Assembly (NCBI RefSeq): GCF_000981585.1
Contig: NZ_LN831776.1
Span: 2,061,001 to 2,125,000 of the forward strand
DNA length: 64,000 nt
Direction: 5' to 3'
Source: Paenibacillus riograndensis SBR5
GTDB taxonomy: Bacteria; Bacillota; Bacilli; Paenibacillales; Paenibacillaceae
This document shows, in pieces, positions 55,808-63,800 of the stretch; within the stretch, counting starts at the first letter, position 1, and each line of letters begins with the position of its first letter. Below the pieces are notes generated by a model, which was given only the letters and a program-made list of their open reading frames with translations, was not told the DNA's origin and made no database searches. Made by a program: the position numbers and the translations under genes.

Positions 55808-56899
55808 TTGAATAAGTTTTCACTCCAGGTGGAGCCCTTTAACGGAACATGGATGGATTGTGTAAGTAACAACCTGATCTCAATCTTAATGGTGCATGAC
55901 AGAAACTTTGAATATACCCCATGTCTGGCGAAGGCAAGGTACCGGTTGTTTGCACATGGCAGCAGCAATGAGAACATAGATTTTCCTCCCGGCAGCAGCA
56001 ATGTTGTCACTCCGCTTCTGGATATGGTGAGGACGCTCGATTTCTCTCCCTATCTGGACTATGAAACCGTAACGCCGGATAAAGAAGGCCCTGTTCATCA
56101 GATCATCAAAGACTGCTTGCACAGGGGTTTTTATATCTTTGCCGATGTGGACCGTTTCTATTATCCCTCCGGCGTTGACGCAGGTAAAAATCATCTTAAG
56201 CACCCCGCATTTATATATGGCTACGATGATGAAGCGAACGCTTATCTGCTGATTGAAGATTGCATACAGCCAAGTACAATGGAGAGCTACCTGCTCCCTT
56301 ATGACCGTTTTGACGAGGCAATGGCCGCAGTTAGGTCCGAAACCGGCACCTATCATCTCGTATTGGTCCGTAAAAAGGATCAGGAGCTGCAGTTTTTTTC
56401 CAGCTATACGAAGGAGCAGATTTGCAGCAGTTTGGAATTTCTTTTACAAGAGGAGCAAGGCCCGTTTATTGATCACGCAATGCCTTCAGCAGATACTGGA
56501 GTAACGGTGTCGTATGGACTGTCTGTGATCCGGGATTTTGCGGAAACGCTGGAACAGCGGTTGCTGGGCCTTCTCAAGGATGATTTCGAATACAGGGCGT
56601 TAGCCATCAAGAATCCGTACTATTACCGCAGGTCAACGATTCAACTGCCGTTTCTTTTTTACCGGAAAAACGGGCTTGATGAACGGCGGCTCCACAGTCT
56701 GACGGATGAATACAAAAAGCTGTGCAATGATTGGAATGTATATGGAAACACCCTGATTAAGTATTATTACAAACTCAAATATATGAAGGACTTGAACTGG
56801 ATGGCCCAGAGTGAAATGGACGCATTGAAGCGGCTGCTCGCCAAGCTGTACGACAAGGAAAGAGACTTAATAGACAAAACCAGGGCAGTCCTGGCCTAA
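55808..56899 (+). CDS. BtrH-like Cys-His acyltransferase/peptidase-fold protein
   Basis: A 363-residue soluble protein, paralogue of the one at 3514-4542. The N-terminus carries GTWMDCVSNNL (Cys18), followed about 130 residues later by HLKHPAFIYGYDD, giving a Cys-His-Asp set in the order of papain/C39-like folds. The C-terminal half is helical and rich in charged residues. I read it as BtrH-N-like; BtrH in butirosin synthesis moves an acyl group from the carrier protein BtrI to an aminosugar amine. It stands between the last PKS gene (29-nt gap) and the RifL/N/K-like genes, so a chain-transfer or release role fits its place. That role is inference; a peptidase-like or structural role is possible. 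TTG start at 55808, supported by GGGAGGTGG just upstream. Confidence 0.6.
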   Translation: MNKFSLQVEPFNGTWMDCVSNNLISILMVHDRNFEYTPCLAKARYRLFAHGSSNENIDFPPGSSNVVTPLLDMVRTLDFSPYLDYETVTPDKEGPVHQIIKDCLHRGFYIFADVDRFYYPSGVDAGKNHLKHPAFIYGYDDEANAYLLIEDCIQPSTMESYLLPYDRFDEAMAAVRSETGTYHLVLVRKKDQELQFFSSYTKEQICSSLEFLLQEEQGPFIDHAMPSADTGVTVSYGLSVIRDFAETLEQRLLGLLKDDFEYRALAIKNPYYYRRSTIQLPFLFYRKNGLDERRLHSLTDEYKKLCNDWNVYGNTLIKYYYKLKYMKDLNWMAQSEMDALKRLLAKLYDKERDLIDKTRAVLA

Positions 56900-56947
56900 T
56901 CCGGCTTTCCCAATGACATTTGTCCCAAACATGAGAGGATGAGAGCA

Positions 56948-58030
56948 GTGTCCAATACAAAAGTTATTTCCATTGGAATGATCGGAGCAGGCTGGGTTGC
57001 CGAGCATGGTCATCTCCCCGGCTTTTTATCGCTGGAGGGCGTATCCATTGGGGCTGTTTATGATCCGGATGCGTCCCGGGCCGCTCATTTGGCTGAACAG
57101 GCAGGCGCGAAGGCGTGCACCAGCCTTTCTGAAATTGATGAAATCCCATTAGATGCTGTCCTGGTGTGCACGCCCAACCACACGCATTACGAACTAGCCA
57201 AGCACTTTCTGCAGCAAGGAATCCATGTTCTGTGTGAGAAACCTATGACTACAACCGCCGAAGAAGCCGGCTCATTGCGAAGGATCGCAGAGTCTTCAGG
57301 GGCTGTGCTGTTAATGGGATTCGTGAACCGTTACCGGGACGACATCCGTGAATTGCGCTCAAGAATCACATCGGGACAGATTGGAGATGTACAGATATGT
57401 GAGGTCATCTGGCGCAGAAAAAAAGGGATTCCCCGCCCCGGAAGCTGGTTTACGCAGCAAAAGATGTCTGGAGGCGGTGTGCTTATTGACCTTGGCAGCC
57501 ACATGATTGACCAGATGCTCTTTCTGACGGATGCCCCGGAGCCGGTTGCTTGTCTGGCCGGCCTCCATTCCCGGCCGGCTCAGGAGGGCGATTATTCCAA
57601 CTGGCTCGGCAGCAACGAATCAGTGACGCTTGAGGTTGAAGATACGGCTATAGGGATGATTCAGTTTGCCAATGGAATGCTGGGCCGGATTCATGTGAGC
57701 TGGCAGGATGATGTGGAGGGTGATTTTGTGGAGATCCACCTGAAAGGCAGCAGGGGCAGCCTGAGCCTGCGGACCCTGTTTGGCTTCAGCAATCAGGGCT
57801 TGTACAAACAGCCATCCCTGCAGTTCACCCCGGCAGGCCAAGAGCCGGAATGGTTTACGTTCCCGCCGAAAACGGATGTGCTCATTGATTTCCGGCGGCA
57901 AGCATCTCATTTCGCCGAGTGCATCCGGGAGGCGAAGCAGCCTGACATTACCGCAGAGGATGGGGAAAAGGCCATCCGGCTGATTCAGCTTCTCTATCAA
58001 TCTGCACATAAAGGGCTTGTGGCCACATGA
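56948..58030 (+). CDS. Gfo/Idh/MocA oxidoreductase, RifL/NtdC-like sugar 3-dehydrogenase
   Basis: A 360-residue NAD(P)-dependent dehydrogenase. The Rossmann motif GMIGAGWVAEHGHLPG is at residues 10-25, the family's CEKPM with Lys98 follows the second strand, and GGGVLIDLGSHMID carries the usual catalytic His region. Homologues beside AHBA synthases (RifL) oxidise C3 of UDP-glucose; Bacillus NtdC does the same to glucose 6-phosphate. The downstream aminotransferase would use the 3-keto product. I choose GTG 56948 over ATG 56939 because AGAGG (56934-56938) directly abuts the ATG but lies 9 nt from the GTG. The stop overlaps the kinase start (ATGA). The nucleotide- or phospho-sugar preference cannot be read from sequence. 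Confidence 0.82.
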   Translation: MSNTKVISIGMIGAGWVAEHGHLPGFLSLEGVSIGAVYDPDASRAAHLAEQAGAKACTSLSEIDEIPLDAVLVCTPNHTHYELAKHFLQQGIHVLCEKPMTTTAEEAGSLRRIAESSGAVLLMGFVNRYRDDIRELRSRITSGQIGDVQICEVIWRRKKGIPRPGSWFTQQKMSGGGVLIDLGSHMIDQMLFLTDAPEPVACLAGLHSRPAQEGDYSNWLGSNESVTLEVEDTAIGMIQFANGMLGRIHVSWQDDVEGDFVEIHLKGSRGSLSLRTLFGFSNQGLYKQPSLQFTPAGQEPEWFTFPPKTDVLIDFRRQASHFAECIREAKQPDITAEDGEKAIRLIQLLYQSAHKGLVAT

Positions 58031-58974
58031 CCGATGCTCTGGTCTCAATCGATATGGGAGGCTCGGCGGCGAGGCTGGCCATCTTCGACAGGAAGGTTAT
58101 GAAAATGGAGGACTCCGTCAAAATTGACCTGGGAGCTGGGACGGAACCGCTTGAAGCGGTCTCGCAGCTCGCCGGTGTCATCGGCAGATGGGAGCAGGCC
58201 CATAAAGGGGAGATTCATACCGTGGTGGCCGGTCTGGCAGGATTGCACGATGCGGCCGGAACCATCACCACTTGGCCGAACCGCCCTGCCTGGAACGGGT
58301 TTCCTTTTCGTGAAGCATTCACAAGCGCAACAAGCAAGCCCGTCATTCTGTTTGATGATGCCAATTTGGCGGCTATGGGCGAATACCGCTTTGGATTGGC
58401 CCATCCCGTGAGTCCTCTGCTGTATGTAGTAGTGGGAACAGGGATTGGCAGCGCCCTGGTTATGCAGGGGGACGTATATGAAGGGGCAAGGGGAGCCAGC
58501 GGTGAACTGGGCCATATTACGGTGGACCCCAATGGAGAGCCTTGCCCCTGCGGCGGATTCGGCTGCTTGCAATTGTATGCGTCCGGAAGGGCAATTGAGC
58601 GGATGGCGGCAGCCAAAGGCTTGCCTATTACGAAAGCAAGCGATGTGTTCCGTTTGGCTGCTCAAGGAAATGAAGCGGCCCGGAGGATCATTCAAGATTC
58701 GATCAGGCTGCTTGCCATCGGGATTGCCAATGCCGTCCGCTTGCTGGACCCGGTTTCGGTGGTGGTAGGCGGCGGAATGGTGAGCAGGTTTCCTGAAGAT
58801 TATCGTTCCTTGGAGAAGGCCGTCCAGCAGCTTTTGGGAACCTTGCCGCAAAAAAACGTACAGGTATCACTGTCTGTCCTCGGAGACGATGCTGCGCTTT
58901 GGGGCGGTCTTGCTTATGGTCTGCAACAAGTATCCATAAAAAATAAAGAAATGGAAGGTGTTCACAATGAGTAA
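58027..58974 (+). CDS. ROK-family sugar kinase, RifN-like (kanosamine kinase candidate)
   Basis: A 315-residue ROK kinase. The N-terminal phosphate-binding segment is SIDMGGSAARLAIF, the catalytic acid lies in LFDDANLAAMGE (Asp110/Asp111), and GTGIGSAL precedes the zinc-site region GELGHI...CPCGGFGC. The residue after the last motif Cys is Leu-Gln rather than the common Leu-Glu. RifN of the rifamycin pathway is a ROK kinase that phosphorylates kanosamine at C6; an ordinary glucokinase would look similar, so the assignment rests on the flanking RifL- and RifK-like genes, with which it overlaps at both ends (ATGA upstream, 8 nt downstream). Cytosolic. Its inclusion points to the RifN-type route rather than the Bacillus NtdABC route, which as known has no such kinase. 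Confidence 0.8.
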   Translation: MTDALVSIDMGGSAARLAIFDRKVMKMEDSVKIDLGAGTEPLEAVSQLAGVIGRWEQAHKGEIHTVVAGLAGLHDAAGTITTWPNRPAWNGFPFREAFTSATSKPVILFDDANLAAMGEYRFGLAHPVSPLLYVVVGTGIGSALVMQGDVYEGARGASGELGHITVDPNGEPCPCGGFGCLQLYASGRAIERMAAAKGLPITKASDVFRLAAQGNEAARRIIQDSIRLLAIGIANAVRLLDPVSVVVGGGMVSRFPEDYRSLEKAVQQLLGTLPQKNVQVSLSVLGDDAALWGGLAYGLQQVSIKNKEMEGVHNE

Positions 58975-60148
58975 CCTGACAAACCGATTCCCAAACTGGC
59001 CAATGGCCACCGAAAGTGAAGAGAAGGAACTGCTGGAAACGCTGTACAGCAATCAATGGTGGCGCATGACTGGGACGAAGGTGAAGGAGTTTGAACGGGT
59101 ATTTGCAGAAATGCATAATGCCAAGTATGCACTGGGCGTGACAAACGGTACCAACGCTATCGACCTTCTCCTTAAGAGCTTCAAGGTAAAAGAAGGCGAC
59201 GAAGTTATTGTTCCTGCATTTACGTTCATCTCCACAGCATTGCCGTTGATGAGTCTTGGGGCCATCCCGGTTCCCGTAGATATTGATCCCGGCACTTTTT
59301 GCCTTGATCCGGAGAAAGTACGGGAAGCCGTCACTGAGAGAACGGTAGGCATTATTCCCGTTCATATGGCCGGCCATCTGTGCGATATGGACCGCCTGCT
59401 GGACATTGCCAGCGAGTTCAACCTGTTTATCATGGAAGATGCCTGCCATGCGCACGGCGGGGAATGGAAGGGCAAACGTGCCGGAAGCATCGGGGATGCA
59501 GGGGTTTTCAGCTTCCAGCAGTTCAAGCTGATGACGGCCGGGGAAGGTGGGGCGCTCATCACCAATTCCCAGGAGCTGTACGATCAAGCCTTTCTGTATC
59601 ACAATGTAGGCCGTCCTTTCGGAGACAAAAAATATCAGCATCTCGTCGAAGGGACCAATTACCGTTTTTCCGAATTCCAGGCGGCTGTCCTGCTTCCGCA
59701 GGCAGGGCGTCTCGCTGAACAAAACCAACGGCGTGAGCGCAATGCGCAGATTCTAAATGAGGAAATCCAAACTATTGAGGGGATCGTCCCGCAGGGCCGC
59801 CTGGAAGCATGTACGCTTCATACACATTATATGTACATGTTTTACTACAATCCGGGGAAATTCGGCGGAATCAGCAGAGAGCGGTTTGTTGAGATGCTGA
59901 ATGAGCAAGGAATCCCTGCATATATTGCCTATGCCCAAATCCACGATACGCCTATTTTCAAAGAGTTTGCCGCCAGCCTGGACGACAGCTATTCCTTCCC
60001 GAATCAACTGGATTGCCCGGCCTCCAAGAAGGTAGCGGAGGAAGTGATTTGGATTCATCACCGCGCGTTGCTGGGGGATGAGGAGGCGACGAGAGGAATT
60101 GCGCAGACGATCCGTGAAATTCAAGCGGGTGTTGCAGCGAGAATTTAA
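58967..60148 (+). CDS. DegT/AHBA-synthase-like PLP aminotransferase (RifK type)
   Basis: A 393-residue aminotransferase of the DegT/DnrJ/EryC1 fold. Several stretches look like RifK: QWWRMTG near residue 30, VTNGTNAIDLLL, VPAFTFIST, PVHMAGHLCDMD, DACHAHGGEWKGKR and SFQQFKLMTAGEGGA with the PLP lysine at 187 (RifK Lys188). Length matches RifK (388). RifK-type enzymes aminate UDP-3-keto-glucose and can also aromatise aminodehydroshikimate to 3-amino-5-hydroxybenzoate. With no aminoshikimate genes visible, the first activity is the safer prediction. ATG 58967 is preferred (GGAAGG 9 nt upstream) over GTG 58958, which overlaps that site. Its TAA stop coincides with the left junction of the TnpB element. 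RifK subfamily assignment is by motif memory, not by search. Confidence 0.82.
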   Translation: MSNLTNRFPNWPMATESEEKELLETLYSNQWWRMTGTKVKEFERVFAEMHNAKYALGVTNGTNAIDLLLKSFKVKEGDEVIVPAFTFISTALPLMSLGAIPVPVDIDPGTFCLDPEKVREAVTERTVGIIPVHMAGHLCDMDRLLDIASEFNLFIMEDACHAHGGEWKGKRAGSIGDAGVFSFQQFKLMTAGEGGALITNSQELYDQAFLYHNVGRPFGDKKYQHLVEGTNYRFSEFQAAVLLPQAGRLAEQNQRRERNAQILNEEIQTIEGIVPQGRLEACTLHTHYMYMFYYNPGKFGGISRERFVEMLNEQGIPAYIAYAQIHDTPIFKEFAASLDDSYSFPNQLDCPASKKVAEEVIWIHHRALLGDEEATRGIAQTIREIQAGVAARI

Positions 60149-60166
60149 CCATCAGTTGTCAGAATT

Positions 60167-60188
60167 CCCCCATTTCTAAAATGGTGGG
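60167..60188 (+). repeat. Left-end subterminal hairpin of the TnpB element
   Basis: CCCCCATTT pairs with AAATGG-T-GGG, the T at 60185 being bulged, around the loop CTA. It is the likely recognition structure for a single-strand transposase of the IS200/IS605 type. Confidence 0.7.
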
Positions 60189-60267
60189 ATGAATGGCAAC
60201 GGTCTTTCTTATCCAAAGGAAATTATCTTCCATAAATACGAACATTTGTGCTATGATGGATTCGTAA

Positions 60268-60690
60268 ATTCCAAGCCATAACCGAAATAAAGCACGTTTG
60301 AAGGTCGCCAAGCTTCATGAAAAAATAGCGAATCAGCGTAAAGACTTCTTGCACCAAACGTCAACCCAAATGATACGCGAAAACCAAGTGATCGTGATGG
60401 AAGACTTGCGTGTAAAGAACATGATGCAGAATCACAAATTAGCGAAAGCCATATCCGAAGTATCGTGGAGCATGTTCAGAGAGATGCTTACTTACAAATC
60501 AGAATGGTACGGGAGAACATTGATGATTGCCCCAAAACACTTTGCGAGCAGCCAAAGATGTTCCTGCTGCGGCTACAAAAACGCAGAAGTGAAGAACCTT
60601 GCGGTACGTGAATGGACTTGTCCTGAATGTAGTGCACAACACGACAGAGATGTAAACGCAGCTAAAAACTTACTACAATTAGCCATATAA
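60268..60690 (+). pseudogene. tnpB: tnpB, 5'-truncated fragment (RNA-guided nuclease remnant)
   Basis: The frame is open from 60268 after a stop at 60265 and encodes about the last 140 residues of a TnpB/OrfB protein that is normally about 370-400 residues long. Visible parts are the helical [19 protein letters not shown] region, the RuvC-II strand VMEDL, the four-cysteine zinc ribbon (CSCC...CPEC) and the Ruv[14 protein letters not shown]. The N-terminal domain and the RuvC-I aspartate region are missing, so the protein cannot cut DNA alone. A TTG at 60298 could start a 130-residue product, but no ribosome binding site supports it. About 120 bp of the element's left leader are joined directly to the middle of the gene, indicating an internal deletion. 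Confidence 0.85.
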
Positions 60691-60811
60691 GATGGCAACG
60701 ATTGGGCTAGGAACTAGCCTCTAAGCTTGGGTAAACTTGGAGCAGTAGCTCTATTGACCAAGAAGCACCCACCTCTTAGGTGGTGTGTAGTTCACGCGGT
60801 CGATAAGGAGG
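60691..60811 (+). ncRNA. Omega-RNA (reRNA)-like right end of the TnpB element with adjoining guide
   Basis: Downstream of tnpB three stems are stacked: GGCTAG/CTAGCC (60705-60719), CTTGG/CCAAG enclosing AGC/GCT (60736-60762), and the bulged right-end hairpin (60766-60787), followed by TAGTTCAC. In TnpB systems this right end is the guide-RNA scaffold, and the first 16-20 nt beyond it are the guide. Here the guide would begin at 60796 with GCGGTCGATAAGGAGG, matching the reconstructed empty site. The 5' boundary probably extends into tnpB. Confidence 0.6.
60766..60787 (+). repeat. Right-end subterminal hairpin of the TnpB element
   Basis: CACCCACCT pairs with AGGTGG-T-GTG (T at 60784 bulged, loop CTT). 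The bulge position and stem lengths match the left-end hairpin although the sequences differ. Confidence 0.7.
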
Positions 60812-60821
60812 AATTCTGACT

Positions 60822-63800
60822 ATGCATCGAACGATCCAGACCCCTAGGGATGAAATCGAGGAAAAGCTCAAAGCGGTTTGGAGAGAAGTCCTTCAAATCG
60901 ATGAGGTTGGGATAAACGATCATTTTTTCGAAGTGGGCGGCCATTCATTAAAAGCCTTAGAGCTTGAGGTCAGAATTGGAATCGAGTTCGATACCGAAAT
61001 CTCCCTGGAGAATATTTTTGGACACCTGACGATCAAGGAGCTTGCTGACTATATTTGCAGTTCAGAGAAAGACAAGCTCTCAGTCATTAAACCTGCCTTG
61101 GAAAGAGCCTATTACCCGGTTTCCTGGACTCAAAAAAACATGTATTTCTCCGCGGCCAGCGGTATAGAGCAGTACGTCATGGATATGCGCAAACTGGATG
61201 ATGACCTTGATCCGGACGATCTGGAGCAGGCTTTCTACACCATCATTAAGCGGCACCGGCTGCTGCGGACTACATTCGAGATCAGAGATGAGGAAGTCGT
61301 GCAGAGGGTGCATGACGAAACCCAGTGGTTCCGGGTCAAGGTCTGGGAAGTGCCTCTGGAGAAAGAACGGCAGGAGGCATTTATCCGCAATTGTGTGGAG
61401 GAATTCGACCGGCCCTATTCGCTCCATGAGCTTCCTCTGTTTCGTATTGGACTTATTCGTGTCCCCCAACAAGGCTGTCTGCTGCTTATCCATTTTCATC
61501 ATATTATCTTTGATGCGTATTCCATTAAGCTGGTGTATCAGGAACTGGAATGCATCCGGCAGGGAAAGCTGCTCCCGCCTCTCCATCTGCAATACGCCGA
61601 TTATTGCCTATGGCAAAAGGAACTGGAAGCAACCGTGGAGTATGAAAAAAGACGGGCCTTCTGGCTGGATATGTTTGCCGGTGAACATCCGCAATTGAAT
61701 TTACCGTTTGACCGACCGCGCTCCACTCGTTTGATATCGGCCTACGGAGTCCGGAATATCCGTCTGAAGCGCGGGCTTATTGAACAAATCTATAATACAG
61801 CCACCCGTTATCAGGCCACTCCGAGTATTTTTTTGACCGCCGTGTACGGGTTGCTTCTCTCTAAATATACTGCACAGTCCGATATTTCGCTCGGCATACT
61901 CTCCTCGCGCAGGTACAGCGGATTAGAGAACAGCATCGGTGTTTTTATTCGTCCGGTACCCGTCCGGTTTCAGGTGGCTGCGGATCAGACCTTTTCCAAA
62001 TATCTGGAGCAGGTGAAGAAGCAATTCATCAGCGTACTTGAGCACCAGGAATGCGATGTCAATGAAATAGAGGAAGAGATTTGCCGCCAGAAAGGGGTCT
62101 CCAGGACAGAACATCCGCTGTATCGTGTCTCATTAAATTTTCATACGGAGCTGGAATCGATATTAGAATCACTTATCCCTGGGGAAGACGATGTGCTGCA
62201 GACCCGGAATACGCTGGATATCGCCTGCGGCTTCTACATGCTAGATGGCGGGGACGCGTGCCTGAACATGGAATACAATCTTGAGTTGTTTGATCCCGGC
62301 ACGATAGAGCGAATGGGGGACCACTTTATGGGACTGCTGGAAGCGGTCCTGTCAGAACCGGAGCGCAAGGTGGGCCGGTTCAGTCTGCTGTCACACGAAG
62401 AGCTGCACCAGATTATGCATATATTTAACGATACCGCCTCAGAGCTTGCCGTGGAGCAAACCTTGCAGGCGGTTTTTGAACAGCAGGCAAAGAAATCCGG
62501 AGACAGCATTGCGGTCAAATATAAGGATCGCTCGCTCACGTACCGGGAACTGAACCAAAGGTCCAACCAATTGTCGCGGGTGCTTATGGATAATGGGGTG
62601 GGTGCCGGTTCGGTTGTCGGAATATGGCTGGAGCGGTCCCTTGAGATGATGGTCGGCCTCCTGGCGATTCTGAAGGCAGGGGGAGCGTACCTGCCAATAG
62701 GTCCGGACTATCCGCCGGATCGGGTGTCCTTTGTATTGGAGGATAGTCAGGCTGGAGTTGTGCTTATCGATTCGGCAACCAGGCCGGACGGCCTGAAACC
62801 GGAATACCGGTGGCTCAATATCCAAGATCCGGCGCTCTACCAGGGAGACGATAGCAATCCCGCACCGCGAAGCGGACCCGGAGATCTGGCATACATTATC
62901 TATACTTCCGGCTCCACTGGTGCGCCCAAAGGCGTCATGATCGAGCATCGTTCCGTGATCAACCGGATTGCCTGGATGCACAGGCAGTTTCCAATCGGAG
63001 AGGCGGACTGTATCCTCCAAAAGACACCTTATACATTTGATGTTTCCGTTTGGGAGCTTTTCGGCTGGTATTATAACGGGGCCAGCCTTTGTTTTTTGCC
63101 GCCCGGCACGGAAAAGGACCCTGAAATGATCTTGGCAACGATTGCCCGTGAACAGATTACGCTCATACACTTTGTCCCCTCCCTGCTGAACGGCCTTCTG
63201 TCCTATGTGGAGCCGCGTATGGCAGCGGAGGGGAAACGGCTGTCCAGTCTGCGTTACCTGTTCGTGAGCGGGGAAGCGCTTCTTCCCGGCACCGTGAACC
63301 TGTTTAATCAAACCCTCTTTCCGGCCAACACCACCAGGCTGATCAATCTTTACGGGCCGACGGAAGCGACTGTGGAGGTCTCATGGTTTGATTGCTCCGC
63401 AGGCGCCGGGGAAAGTGATTCCCATATCCACATCCCGATCGGGAAACCCATTGACAATATCCGCTTGTACATCGTTAACGGGGAGGATGAGCTGCAGCCC
63501 ATCGGAGTTCCCGGCGAACTGCTTATTTCCGGAATTGGGGTCGCACGCGGGTATGTGAACCGCGCCGGTCTGACAGCGGACAAATTTTGTCAGGACCCTT
63601 GGGTCAAAGGCAATCGAATATACCGGACAGGCGATTTGGCCCGTTGGATGCCGGATGGGAATATCGGGTACCTGGGCAGAATGGACGAGCAGGTGAAAAT
63701 CCGCGGGGTGCGCATCGAGCTGGGGGAAATCGAAAATACAGCGCTCCAATGGCATGAGGTTGAGGCTGCAGTTGCAGCCGTCAAGGAGATCGGCGCCGGG

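Larger units (their letters stand above)
60149..60795 (+). mobile_element. Decayed IS200/IS605-type (TnpB-only) element
   Basis: A roughly 647-bp remnant between the aminotransferase stop and the ribosome binding site of the next NRPS gene. Both ends carry the subterminal imperfect hairpin typical of the family, with the same shape: 3 bp, one bulged T, 6 bp, three-base loop (60167-60188 and 60766-60787). The left hairpin begins 18 nt from the inferred junction. The left flank is TTTAA (60144-60148), a target-site-like pentamer. No tnpA is present and tnpB is 5'-truncated. Exact ends are inferred. Removing 60149-60795 would restore a tight 25-nt intergenic region with its AAGGAGG, so the element appears to have inserted without destroying cluster genes. 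Confidence 0.75.

Noticed and set aside
54675..55823. Long minus-strand open frame (382 codons), with a shorter counterpart at 49951-50643
   Set aside because: It lies antisense to the duplicated KR-ACP coding region, has no recognisable motif and is explained by codon bias in the PKS genes.
58027..60148. Complete AHBA pathway
   Set aside because: Only kanosamine-stage homologues are present. RifG/H/J-type aminoshikimate genes are absent from the window, so AHBA production cannot be claimed.
60149..60821. TnpB element having deleted the front of the downstream NRPS gene
   Set aside because: Joining both sides of the element gives a clean 25-nt intergenic region with AAGGAGG before ATG 60822, so the PCP-first architecture appears original.
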